NCBI GenBank assembly: GCA_019677205.1
Contig: JAAMXY010000449.1
Span: 1-64,000, forward strand
DNA from: Pinguiococcus pyrenoidosus
Lineage: Eukaryota > Sar > Pinguiophyceae > Pinguiochrysidales > Pinguiochrysidaceae
Direction: 5' to 3'
DNA: 64,000 nt
Shown here: piece by piece, positions 1-9,704 of the stretch
Numbering within the stretch: position 1 is the stretch's first letter
Layout of the letters: every line of letters begins with the position of its first letter
Notes under the pieces: model-generated
Told to the model about the DNA's origin: nothing
What the model saw: the letters and a program-made list of their open reading frames with translations, nothing else
Databases searched by the model: none
Made by a program: the position numbers and the translations under genes

Positions 1-960
1 TTGACGCGTCAAGTGATCGATCAGATGACCGATCACCATGACCGAATGAGTTGTGCACTAGACGGAGCGATGAGCGATGATGCATTGCTTGCTGCCTTGA
101 ACCACGGCCACGGATGCTGATGCATGGACGCTGGATGCATGGCCTCGCGGCCGCAGCTTCGCTCACAAAGCAGATTGTCACGTGCCAGGCTTCTCCACTT
201 GCCGGCACCCACACTCAAACGTGAATCTCGATCCGAGCTGCCGTTCGCCGACTCGCTTGCGAACCTTGCTCGCGAGGCTGGAAGCACTTCAACTTGCGGC
301 TTGAAGCATGTGTTCTTCGATGGCTCCGGCGCGGCGGACAGAGGCTGAGCGGGCCAATGTGCATCCCGTATTTGCGCATCTCGTTGCAATTCGCCGAGGC
401 CAGCCGCCAATGGCAGCATGGGAGTGCAATTCCTCTCCAGTCGCAGCGGCCCGCGCCCGCATACGACGCGCCCATTGGCGCAGATCGCTGAAATTCCTGC
501 TCGAGACTGCGAAGGCCTCGCAAAGATTCTTGTGCCCGCCTTTCCATCACCTGCGTAATTTCAGCCGCGCTGTTCAAAGACTCTCCGAACAACTGATCGT
601 TCGCTCCGCGCGCGATCTTTGCGCGCCTCCCGCGAGCGCTTCCTCTGTCCGAAGCGGTGCCTACACCCGCGACCGGCCAGCTGAGCCGCAGTGCGCGCGA
701 AGACCAGAAGTCTTCGGCGTACTCCGGCGCTCTCGGCTCTCTCGAGGTTTTCCCTCCCGATCGGATTTGGCGAGGACAGCGCGGAGAGCGTCCGCGTCTC
801 TCCTCCCAGTGGCGCAGTGCGCGGACCTTGCTTGGTGCGGCCCAGACGAGCGTGGTTGCGCGCTGCTGGCGGCGTTGTGACGCTCGGCTGCAGCGGTTGC
901 AGCAGCGCGGCTGGGGAAGATCGTCGCTGAGCTGCTAAGCAGCAGCCAAGTTGGAGCACA
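1..960. other. Region upstream of the ATP-grasp gene, no confident gene
   Basis: No recognisable protein is encoded here. Open frames exist on both strands but overlap one another and look like GC-driven shadows. The least unlikely is a minus-strand frame starting with ATG at 592 and running to 215, whose first 40 or so residues look helical and charged; it would be transcribed divergently from the ATP-grasp gene. The window begins with a 12-bp perfect palindrome (TTGACGCGTCAA, 1-12), followed by an imperfect inverted repeat around GATCGATC/GACCGATC (13-37). The last 100 bases are presumably promoter and 5' leader of the gene at 961. Confidence 0.4.
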
Positions 961-3900
961 ATGGGCGCCAGCTTCAGCACGCCCAGTCCGTCCGAACTCA
1001 CCATCAAAGAGGCTCAGCAGGAGCAGGATGGCCGCGACGTCGTCGGTGGCGCCAGCGACGACGGCTTCCGCCCGCTGGCCAAAGCGAAGACCTTCGGCCA
1101 CAAGAAGGCGCCTGCGCCGGGCGCCGCGACGACCTTTGGCGAGCTGTCCGGCTTCCGCAGGGCCTGGAGCGACGTGGTGGACCCGAAGTTCCTGAGGAAG
1201 ACCGGCCATGGGTACCACCTGGGCCACGAGCGCTTCATGAACGATGCGGCGGACGAGGTGCTGTACCGACGCCACTTTAACTTCACTCCGGTCAAGCGCG
1301 TTCCGTCGCTCAAGGGCGTCACCGGCTTCATGGAGCTCACGCGGAGGCAGACGGGCGAAGCGCTGGAGCCCAGCACCGAGACGCCGGACACCGTGGTCGT
1401 CGTGGACCCCTTCAGCACCGGCGTCATCGTGGCCGCGGAGGCCCTGAATCAGGGCTTCCAGCTGGTGTACATCTTCAGCGGCGAGCTCGAAGAGCTTGCC
1501 GACATGGTGCCGGACGAGTACCGCGACGTGCTCAAGGACATCACGACGCTGAAGGTGGACGAGGCGAAGGAGCTGGAGCCGCAGCTGCCGGATCTGGTGG
1601 CCTCGCTGCTCGCCGCCACGGAAGGCTCCAAGGTCCGGGCGATCCTCGCCGGCGCGGAGACGGGCGTGGAGCTGGCGGATGCGCTCAGCGAGGCCATGAA
1701 GCTGCCGACGAGCAATGGCACGCAGCTCAGCGCGGCGCGCCGCAACAAGTACCTGATGGGGGAGCAGGTGCGCGCCGCCGGGCTGCGAGCGGTTGAGCAG
1801 GCCTACGCCAGCACGTGGGCCGAGGTGGCCAGCTTCCTCGAGCGCTTCGTCCAGCAGCGCCCCATCGAGAACGGCGTGGTCGTGAAGCCGATGAACTCGG
1901 CGGGCTCCGACGACGTCTTTCTGTGCCACTCGGAGGACGAGGTGAAGGAAGCCTACGGGTGCATCATGGGGAAGCGAAACCAGCTTGGCCTCGTGAACGA
2001 CGGCGTCCTCGTGCAGGAGTATCTCACCGGCATTGAGTACGTCGTGGACTCGGTCACCCTGGACGGCGAGCACAAGTGCGTCGCCATCTGGGAGTACGAT
2101 CGGCGGCCGGCGAACGGGGGCTCCTTCGTGAACTTCGGGCAGAAGCTGCTCGCCGGCGACGTCCCGAATCCGTGTGATCCGTCCCCGAACGCTCCGAGCC
2201 TCGGCGAGGTGCTGGTCGACTACACCCACGGGGTGCTCGACGCGCTCGGCATCCGATACGGACCGACCCACGCGGAGGTGAAGGTGTCGCCGTCGGGCCC
2301 GTGCCTGGTCGAGGTCGGTGCCCGGTGCCACGGAGGTGAGGGCCTCTGGGTCCCCATCGCCGACCAGGTCTGGGGCTACGACCAGGCCAAGCTGACGATG
2401 GACGTGTACGCCAAGAACACGAGCACCTGGGCGGAGGTGCCTCGCATGCCGCAGGAGAAGCTCAGGCGCAAGCATGGGATTCTCAAGTTCCTGATCAGCT
2501 TCCAGAGTGGCGTGCTCAAGCGCTTCAACCCGGCCGCGGTGGACAAGATCAAGGCGCTGCCCAGCTACGTCGACATCGAGTTCTTCCGCAAGCCGGGAGA
2601 CGTCATCATGCCGACCATCAACTGCTTCGGTTGGACGGGGGCCGTCAAGCTCGTCGCGCCGTCGGAGGAAGAGCTGGAGGCGGACAACGCCTTCATCAAC
2701 GAGCTTGAGAAGTCTGGGGAGCTCTACCTGCTCCAAGACGCGAGCATTCCTAGCCCGGAGCCGTCCCTTCCCGGCGACAACAGCTGCGTCATCATCGTGG
2801 ATCCGTTCTCCACGGGAGCCGTGGTCGCGCAGAATGTGTGCCACGCGGGCTTCGACTGCGTGTGCGTGTACAGCGGAAAGCTCAGTGACATGGCCTTCCT
2901 TGAGAGCTTCATCCCCGCGGGCTTGGAGATCAGCTTCGCTTCCGTCATCGCGCAGCCCGAGGAGGCGACGACGGTCCAGGCCATGTGCGAGAACACGCTC
3001 GGCGAGCTCGACAGGCAGAACACCAGGGGCAAGGTCGTGGCCGTCTTGCCAGGCACCGAGACTGCCGTGGAGTTGGCGGACGCCCTTAGCGAGGCGCTGC
3101 ACCTCAAGACCAATGGCACCTCGCTGAGCCTAGCCCGGCGGAACAAGTACCTCATGGGCGAGACCATCCGCCAGGCCGGCCTCCGCGCGGTGGCCCAGGT
3201 CAAGGCGACGGACTGGAGCGAGGTGGAAGCCTTCCTTGAGGAGAACGGCCTCCTAGAGCCGAGGCGAGAGGACAGCCAAGGAAAGGTGTGGTGGCCGCTT
3301 GTGAACAAGCCGCTCGACAGCGCCGGCACAGACAACGTGACGCTCAATAGGAGCGTCGACGAGCTGAAGAAGAGCTTCGGCGAGGTGGCCGGGCATGTCA
3401 ACGGCCTCGGTCGCAAGAACGAAGGCTGCCTCATTCAGGAGTATCTCGAGGGTGACGAGTACGTCGTGGATTCGTGCAGCTTCGACGGAGAGCACAAGAC
3501 AGTGTGCGTCTGGCGGTATGATCGCGGACCGCTCAATGGATCCCCGTTCGTTTGCCAAGGGCAAGAGATTCTCGTCGCGAACGAAGTCCAGAGCATGGGC
3601 AGAGACCTCATTCCGTGGATCTGCGAGTACACGCACGGCGTGCTCGATGCGTTGCAGGTCCGGTACGGACCGTCTCACGCCGAGGTGAAGATCTGCCGCG
3701 GTGAGCCGGTCCTCGTGGAGGTCGGCGCGCGGTGCCACGGCGCGGAAGGCGTCTGGATCGAGCTCGCACAGCGCTGCCTCGGCTACGACCAGGCAGCTCT
3801 TGCGCTTGATTCAATGCACGAGGGAGCTGCGCTTCAGGCGATCCCGTCGGTCCCGGGAGGTCGACAGGCCTACGGCCGAGCGAAGTTTCTGTGTGTGCAC

Positions 3901-4167
3901 GACGCACAGGTGGGCAACATGGAGAAGCCCACGCTCGTCGGCTTCGGAGAAGAGGCCATGAAGGAGATCCGCAGCATGCCGTCCTACGTCGGCTTCGAGC
4001 CCTTCAAGAAGCCGGGCAATCCTCTCTGGGCGACAACGGACTGCTTCACCTGGGCCGGCGTCGTGAAGCTGTGCCACGAGAGCCTCGAGCAGCTCCAGCA
4101 GGACTACGACCGGGTTCGAAGCCTCGAGAAAGAAGGCCTCTTCGTAGTAAGAGAAGCCGAAGCCTGA
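961..4167 (+). CDS. Tandem double ATP-grasp domain protein, probably N-myristoylated
   Basis: Intronless frame of 1068 residues. The start at 961 is the first ATG and sits in a good context (CACAATGG). The protein is two diverged copies of one module: roughly residues 130-590 and 600-1060. Each copy has an N-terminal segment VVDPFSTG/IVDPFSTG, an ATP-binding lysine segment (VVKPMNSAGSDDV; NKPLDSAGTDNV), a QEYL-G-EYVVDS segment, and the metal-binding end VEVGARCHG. These are features of the ATP-grasp ligase superfamily (carbamoyl-phosphate synthase / D-Ala ligase / carnosine synthase type), which joins a carboxylate to an amine through an acyl-phosphate. Both copies keep the key residues, so both could be active. 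The N-terminus MGASFS fits an N-myristoylation signal, suggesting membrane attachment. The substrate is unknown; peptide or amino-acid ligation is an inference from the fold only. Confidence 0.85.
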   Translation: MGASFSTPSPSELTIKEAQQEQDGRDVVGGASDDGFRPLAKAKTFGHKKAPAPGAATTFGELSGFRRAWSDVVDPKFLRKTGHGYHLGHERFMNDAADEVLYRRHFNFTPVKRVPSLKGVTGFMELTRRQTGEALEPSTETPDTVVVVDPFSTGVIVAAEALNQGFQLVYIFSGELEELADMVPDEYRDVLKDITTLKVDEAKELEPQLPDLVASLLAATEGSKVRAILAGAETGVELADALSEAMKLPTSNGTQLSAARRNKYLMGEQVRAAGLRAVEQAYASTWAEVASFLERFVQQRPIENGVVVKPMNSAGSDDVFLCHSEDEVKEAYGCIMGKRNQLGLVNDGVLVQEYLTGIEYVVDSVTLDGEHKCVAIWEYDRRPANGGSFVNFGQKLLAGDVPNPCDPSPNAPSLGEVLVDYTHGVLDALGIRYGPTHAEVKVSPSGPCLVEVGARCHGGEGLWVPIADQVWGYDQAKLTMDVYAKNTSTWAEVPRMPQEKLRRKHGILKFLISFQSGVLKRFNPAAVDKIKALPSYVDIEFFRKPGDVIMPTINCFGWTGAVKLVAPSEEELEADNAFINELEKSGELYLLQDASIPSPEPSLPGDNSCVIIVDPFSTGAVVAQNVCHAGFDCVCVYSGKLSDMAFLESFIPAGLEISFASVIAQPEEATTVQAMCENTLGELDRQNTRGKVVAVLPGTETAVELADALSEALHLKTNGTSLSLARRNKYLMGETIRQAGLRAVAQVKATDWSEVEAFLEENGLLEPRREDSQGKVWWPLVNKPLDSAGTDNVTLNRSVDELKKSFGEVAGHVNGLGRKNEGCLIQEYLEGDEYVVDSCSFDGEHKTVCVWRYDRGPLNGSPFVCQGQEILVANEVQSMGRDLIPWICEYTHGVLDALQVRYGPSHAEVKICRGEPVLVEVGARCHGAEGVWIELAQRCLGYDQAALALDSMHEGAALQAIPSVPGGRQAYGRAKFLCVHDAQVGNMEKPTLVGFGEEAMKEIRSMPSYVGFEPFKKPGNPLWATTDCFTWAGVVKLCHESLEQLQQDYDRVRSLEKEGLFVVREAEA

Positions 4168-4592
4168 CAAGGACGACCAAGAGTGATTGAATGACCGAAA
4201 CGGTGAAGACGATGATTTTGATTTTGATTCTGATTTTGATTTTTCTGATTGCGACGAGGGAAGCCTCCGCATCCGACACAGCCGCGCAAGCAAGCATGGC
4301 GTACGCGGAGACTAAGGCAGACTCGCTCAGGAGGCGTGGCCAGCGCAGCGGCGCCACCTGTGGATGTGTCGCCTGCCCTTGGATCTGTCGCCTGCCCTTC
4401 CTGCTGCTCTCATCTCTCCGATCTTGGCTTTCGCTTCATCTCATCGTTGTGCATGCGCCCCTTTCCGCTTCTGGCGGGACCTTCTTCTCTTCCTTTGGTC
4501 TACATTGGACGCGCGATGCTTCCTCTCGTGAAGAGGGTGATCTGCGTTCTTGTCTGATCCTGACACCTGCCTGATCCTGACACCTGGCTAGC
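4168..4592. other. Convergent intergenic space with simple repeats
   Basis: This lies between the stops of the ATP-grasp gene and AK6. It holds a run of TGATTT-like hexamers (about 4210-4243) and two tandem copies of a 17-bp unit starting CTGATCCTGACACCTG (4554-4586), ending just 6 bp before the AK6 stop. No coding potential was seen beyond short shadow frames. Confidence 0.6.
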
Positions 4593-5431
4593 TTAGTCTG
4601 TGCTCCCCCGGTGATGCTCCTGGAGCCATGACTCCATCCACTGCTGCACGCGCTCCACATTCGTCTCTAGATCTTCAATGGTGTTGCTTGGAAGAACATG
4701 CACCTGGCGATCGAAGGGTCAAGGGGCGATACGCGACAAGTCAGCTGCGGCCGCTCCAACCAAGAAGAGAAGCCGTGGCCAAAGCTCACCATCTCCTCGG
4801 GAAAGGCTTGCCGGGCGTCCTCCACCACCACATGCATGATCTCGCAGTCCATGTTCTCCGTCACCTTCGACTGGCTGTATCCCCTGGAGCGAGAGGGACC
4901 GCAGCGCCACCGTCATGCCCTCGCAGATTCTTGCAGCCGAGGCGGCGTCGATTGGTACCTGGCCTTCAATCGGTCGAAGAGCTGCTCCGTCTCGGACGTC
5001 AGCACCAGGACGAGGTCCAGCTGATCCGCCTCGAAGATGTCGCAGGTGTGGAAGTCAAGGAGCACATTGCCCTCCTCCAAGCGAGGCTCCAGCACGGCCA
5101 GCAGCTGCGCAAGATGGAGGGCATCCTCAGCATCGGCGATGCATCGCTAAATGGACCCTGCCGCCAGGAGGCACCTTCTCTTCATCTAGAATGAGCGAGT
5201 CGAATTCCTCGTCGACGCCCTCATGGCAGCCCTCTCGCTTCACCACGTCGCCCACATTCACGTGCTCCAGCCCCGTGGCTCCCGCGACCGCCTCGCAGAG
5301 GGTGGTCTTCCCTGGAGTCGGAACAAGTCAGGCAATGGCAGTGGCGTGGGGAACCCCCCCCCCCCTCCCCTCGCGATGCTACCTGTCCCTGGCGTCCCAG
5401 TGATGAGGACATTCGGGCGCCTCCGTGCCAT
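4593..5431 (-). CDS. AK6: Adenylate kinase isoenzyme 6 (hCINAP/Fap7-type)
   Basis: Five small exons on the minus strand: 5383-5431, 5175-5311, 4959-5104, 4790-4874 and 4593-4703. All junctions are GT-AG and phases agree, giving 175 residues, close to the family's usual length of about 172. Exon 1 begins MARRRPNVLITGTPGT and is completed across intron 1 to a Walker A loop, GTPGTGKTT. Further family segments follow: HVNVGDVV, LLDFHTCDIFE, then KVTENMDCEIMHVVVE, and the C-terminal VHVLPSNTIEDLE. AK6 is a nuclear NMP kinase/ATPase that works with Rps14 in late 40S ribosomal subunit maturation; it fits functionally with FCF1 further along. Because the exons are so small, no single long open frame reveals the gene. 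Confidence 0.9.
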
Positions 5432-6026
5432 GGGCAACTGGCGCGTCTATTAGCTTGCAGACGTGGGAACGTGGCGTGCCGGAGCGGCGGCAAGTCTGAA
5501 GCGATTAGAAACGTGTTTCAGCGGTTACAAATCCTCGGAAATGCTTGGGATGCGTGTTAACAGCGATTCCATATAAGAACGTCGGGTGCTTGGGCGAGCA
5601 TTTGGCATACCAAATTACGAGCACGTAGTTGGAAAGCGCCGCAACAGGCTTTAGCTTCCTTTTCAAATCAATCTAGGTACCTCTTGCAAAATTTGGCTTC
5701 CATCTACGCACTTTCGTTGGCGTGAGATGCGTCGCAATGCGCAAAAGAGTACTAAGCGGACAGATACAAAGTCACCGATAGTCGACGTTCTTATATGGAA
5801 TCGCTGTTAAAAAGATCGTTCGAGAAACCAAAGTAAACAAAGCTGGGCGTTTCACCGGTTGAAGTGAAGAGGCGCCACCATCAGCGCACAAACTACGAAG
5901 TCCTGCCGCAGACTGCCGAACTTTGCGCTTTCGGGGGGACGGCTTTTCGCTTTCATCGGTGGCAGGTGGAGCTACAGGAGAAAGGTGGAGGCAGCAAGAA
6001 GGCAGGATCCTTCGCTCACTCGCTCT
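5432..6026. other. Spacer around the MITE
   Basis: Apart from the inverted-repeat element, this stretch has no convincing open frame on either strand. The part just above 5431 is presumably the AK6 promoter. Confidence 0.5.
5557..5810. mobile_element. Candidate MITE with 28-bp perfect terminal inverted repeats
   Basis: Positions 5557-5584 and 5783-5810 are exact reverse complements over 28 bp; both outer ends read TTAA. The arm begins TTAACAGCGATTCC and contains CATATAAGAACGTCG. The 198-bp interior has no open frame and is visibly more AT-rich than its surroundings. Perfect, fairly long arms around a short non-coding core are the hallmark of a miniature inverted-repeat element. TTAA at both ends would suit a TTAA-targeting (piggyBac-like) transposase, but a TA target (Tc1/mariner) cannot be excluded. 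Confidence 0.65.
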
Positions 6027-7046
6027 TCAAGTAAGCAACCCGCCCGCCATCATGGCTGCATCTCTGCCCCATGCATGCATGGGTCCAGTTCGTTGCTTCA
6101 GAGAGGATGCATGCTTGAGATTCAAGATGCAGAGAACGCTGGCTCTAGAAACCCTATGAAGGGACAATCGGCATGGTGAACAAAGGGCTGGATGCCGCGA
6201 AAGACAAGTCCATTGTTGATAAGCTTGCACTGCAGTTTTGGAGTACTGCCTCTGTTCTTCAGCGCAAATCTCTTCTACGATGCTGTAGCCGCGTGACGAA
6301 ACTCTGAAGAGCGCGTTTACGATCCGCTTTCCAAGCCTGAGACTGCCCATAGACAGCGCCTCGTTGAGCGTCTCGCATGACGCTTGCTCAAGGACGGAGC
6401 AAAGTCCTTGAGATTCCGTCCTCGAGCTGTCCGAAGGCAAGGTTACGATCGCCGAGTTGCGATTGAGTCTGGCTATCGTCGGCAACTCGGCGATCGTCTG
6501 TTCCGTCTTCTCCAGTTGTAGCACTCTAAGGGCAAGCTGAGCATTTGTCTTGTGACTCTGCTTCAAGCCTTCCGTCGTTGCCTGACTTGCGCGCCATTTT
6601 TGGATTAGAATGTCCTTCAAAGCCTTATCTCTCTGCTTGCACTTGGTCAAATCGAAGACGAGCTCCTGATGAGTGGAGCGAATTCTGCGAAAGGAAAAGC
6701 CCAAGACGCTCTGAATTCTCGTGACGCGACCCGACGTCTTCTTGGGCTGTAGTATCTCTCTCATGGCGCTTTTCTCAGGCTGGGAGATACGCACAGAGTT
6801 GGACAAAGCTTGTCTTTGACGATATTCAGCAACCAGCACTTCTGCGAGAGGATCTAGAAGGGCTTCATTTCTTCCGACAAGATCAAAGACAGATACTTCG
6901 TCGATAGCATCGCTCTGCTCATCAATGGTCGGCAAAGGTGAGGCTCTCCGAAGCCTGCTTGATCGAGTATTCTGCTGGGAAAGTGTCTGCAAAGGTTCCC
7001 GGCGGCGCTTCGGCGAATGAACAGACATGATATCCAGTCGAGACAC
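6027..7046 (-). CDS. Hypothetical protein, basic and coiled-coil-like, gene model incomplete
   Basis: I do not recognise this gene. The open frame is 339 residues. Its N-terminal two thirds read like real protein: a basic start (HSPKRRREPLQTLS), an acidic stretch (DEQSDAIDEVSVFDLVG), then long helical, charged segments with heptad-like spacing (e.g. LRVLQLEKTEQTIAELP). The last 60 residues, rich in Cys, Ser and His, look like translated untranslated sequence, so an intron or earlier stop near 6200 is possible. The ATG may not be the true start: upstream, at 7438 on the same strand, a second ATG opens a short basic frame (MVKLKPKRAIKSHQG) that could be a first exon. An E2F-like site (7143-7157) lies between the two. 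Confidence 0.4.
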   Translation of the reverse strand: MSRLDIMSVHSPKRRREPLQTLSQQNTRSSRLRRASPLPTIDEQSDAIDEVSVFDLVGRNEALLDPLAEVLVAEYRQRQALSNSVRISQPEKSAMREILQPKKTSGRVTRIQSVLGFSFRRIRSTHQELVFDLTKCKQRDKALKDILIQKWRASQATTEGLKQSHKTNAQLALRVLQLEKTEQTIAELPTIARLNRNSAIVTLPSDSSRTESQGLCSVLEQASCETLNEALSMGSLRLGKRIVNALFRVSSRGYSIVEEICAEEQRQYSKTAVQAYQQWTCLSRHPALCSPCRLSLHRVSRASVLCILNLKHASSLKQRTGPMHAWGRDAAMMAGGLLT

Positions 7047-8184
7047 TGCGTAAGACCTGCCAATCGCTCATTCTATGAGAACTACCGATCGGTGGCCGTG
7101 AAAGAGGGCCTCCAAAGCGTAGGATCGTGCATTTGGAGGGGATTTTTGGCGGGAAAGACGACTTCCGCTAAGCAACGTCATGGTGGAAGATTCTTTGACG
7201 TTTACAGTGGCTACAGAAGACAGACTCTAGTTCAGAAAGGGTCAAGATTGGCTGTTCTACTTTTGAAACATTCAAAGAAACAGAAATGGCGGCAACACTA
7301 TCCGTCTGTCCCAGCTCCCTTCTGAAACCGTCAAAACCCGCGATGAAGGAGTAGAAGCTTCGCTTTGCGCGCCTCGACAACTTTGAGGAGGCGCCCTTGA
7401 TGGCTCTTGATGGCGCGCTTGGGTTTCAGTTTCACCATTGTATGCGGTCGCCGAGGGGAGGTCTTGGGGGTTCCCCCTGCGATCCAATTGAGAGCCTTGC
7501 TCCGCAAAAGTGCAGATCGAGCATGCCACCCCTGCAGATTGGATGGGGCCCAAGAAGATCGCCCTGGATCTTTGCATGTAGAACTGCAACACTAGGGCTG
7601 GATTGGCCGCAGCATGGAAATCGGAAGAAAAAATGAGCCAATCATTGTGCCTAGAAGTAGGCTGTTTGGAAAAGACCCAATGAACTGCTTCTCTGAAAAA
7701 ATCATGGGCCCGCAGTCGCCGCCTCTATCCCCCAAATCTATGACATCACTGCTTTGCATTCCGGGATTCTGCTGGCAGTACGTCACATGTGGGCTCTATT
7801 CCGGGTTAAAAAAGGCTTGGATTGGCCAGCTTGTTCAACCGGCCGATTGCCTGCCGAGGGTTTTTATTGGGTACCCGGGCCAAGCTTCACCCTTAGGGAC
7901 TGGCACGGTGCTCCCAATTTGGAAATTTCTAGGGGCGCAAGCCTTCGACCCACTCACGCAGTCACCAAGACTTGGGCACCAGCTCCAATCTGCCCATTCT
8001 ATGCGACCGCTCGAGAAAGTTCTCCATGCGAAGAAACCCGGCAGTTGTAGGCTCGGAGTCTCGCCCTCCAGGTCCCCTCATCTCCAGCCCAGTTTCCGAA
8101 GCGAAAGCTTTCGCACTCCAAACCCCGCCAGCGCAACCTTCACACACCGGCTTTGCGCCGCCTCGTCTCCGCCGCTGTCCCACG
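7047..8184. other. Intergenic region, mixed composition
   Basis: No confident gene. Composition is less GC-rich than in neighbouring genes. The stretch contains a possible first exon of the minus-strand hypothetical gene (7436-7438 ATG), an E2F-like motif (TTTTTGGCGGGAAAG, 7143-7157) and two similar segments around GGCTGGATTGGCC (about 7593) and GGCTTGGATTGGCC (about 7815), which may be a decayed duplication. The last 150 bases are the leader of the gene at 8185. Confidence 0.4.
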
Positions 8185-9704
8185 ATGGGCGAGCCTCACT
8201 TCTCCATCGTGTCCACGGACTATGAGAGCGTGGAGCATGCGGTGTTTGACCAGCATCTGCGCGCTTTTCTGACCAGTGCGCACGACACACTCCCGCTCCC
8301 TCCCGAGGGCGTCTTCGAGAGGCTGCCTTTCCTGCACTACAGCGCGCCGTCCTTCATCCAGATCCGCTCCGTGCGCAACTACAAGATCAAGCTGCCCACG
8401 GACGGCGTGCACCCGGGCGTGCTGCGCCTGTGGCGATTAGTGCTGCCCCGCCTGAGAAATGATCACTGGTCGTGGCGGATTGTTGAGGAGGTCTTCGGGC
8501 CGCAGCAGCTGGACTCCATGGACGAGCGAGGGGTCATGATCAACGAGATTAACCATATGCTCCAGAATATGCCCGGCGTCCAGGAGCTGCGGGCTCAGTG
8601 GATCAGCGAGCTTCGCGTTCTGGCCAGAACCACTGACGAGGCGGTGGCACAGGACGACAAGAAGGAGTACCGCGCGGAGGCCGTCCGCATGATCCGGGGC
8701 TATCTGGTCCGGCTCGCACAGGCTGTCCGCCTGCAGAGGGACTTTGCTGCCATCCTCTTCGTGCCCAGGGTGCACGCCCATGTCAGCAGCGACGTCGACG
8801 TGATTCCGGAAGACCTCCCAGTGGAAGGTAATTTCATAGCCAAAGAGCTGCAGCCAAGCGCGAGCTGCGGGCCCCGGACGTCCGCCAAACACCAGAGGAG
8901 AGTCTCATGCACCGCTCTTTCCAGAAGATGATGCCAGTGGCGACCAAGCGACGCTGGAAGACGTCACAAACGTGCGGGACCCTGGTTTTCAGGCCACGGG
9001 CGGAAACGGATATCATGGCTTCTCAAACGGATACCATGGTAAGTGGCGTGGCAGCACCGCCAGCAGATCGACGCATGCGTGTTGCAAGGGAAGAGAGCGC
9101 TGGGTGAGCTGCGCTGCAAGGCGATTTGTGTGGCGCTGTGGCGCGAGGAAAGCGGCAAGCCCCTGAAAAGTCCTCTGCTGCGCCCCTAGGTTCTGCGCGC
9201 AATGGCGGCAAGAATGGCCCCACCGAAGCGCTGTATCACTACGCTAGCCTTCAAATGCCAGTAGGCATCTATGGAGGCTTTCCGGCCCTCCACCCCGTCG
9301 TGGGACGGAAACACGGGACGCCTTTCGTGCCGAATATGGCAATGCTTCCTCAGAGTCGCGTCGAGCCGGCCTCTGGTGTCGCAGACCAGCAGATGGCCCA
9401 CATACGGTTGACGCCTAGGCACTCATCGCTTTCGCCTTTGTTTGGCGTTGCCAGGAACTACCATGACGAGGTTGTGCCCCTTCTTCATGACGACTACCAG
9501 CTCTTCCCCCTGGGACTGGACCCACCAAGCAGCTCGTCAATACCTCCCGATTTCGTGGATTGCACTGGCCTAGAGGAACTTGGAGCCGACGAAGCAGTCT
9601 ATCCGCGTCCAAAGCGACGAAAAGTAGCGGAAGGTGACGCGGAAAGGGTCGGGAATCGCTCGCCGATGCTCACCTTACAGAGTCCGCCGTGGAACGGGCT
9701 CTGA
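8185..9704 (+). CDS. Unrecognised protein with SV40-type nuclear localisation signal
   Basis: Three exons, 8185-8827, 8925-9038 and 9190-9704, with GT-AG introns and matching phases, give 423 residues. I do not recognise the family. Exon 1 (about 214 residues) looks globular and mainly helical, with well-formed amphipathic segments (EEVFGPQQLDSMDE, KEYRAEAVRMIRGYLVRLAQ). Exons 2-3 encode a Gly/Asn/Pro-rich, probably disordered tail. Near the C-terminus PRPKRRKV closely resembles the classical monopartite nuclear import signal, so a nuclear role is likely. An alternative donor at the AAAA/GTAGCGG within the signal could join exon 3 to the coding island at 10100-10427, in which case the stop at 9704 would be that of one isoform only. 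Confidence 0.6.

Noticed and set aside
661-3102. 813-codon minus-strand open frame
   Set aside because: It lies wholly opposite the ATP-grasp gene. Its His/Arg/Leu/Val-rich translation is what GC-rich coding sequence gives on the other strand, and it has no motif.
7590-7830. Duplicated GGCTGGATTGGCC segments as a mobile-element remnant
   Set aside because: The match is only about 14-17 bases with differences and no extended similarity or termini.
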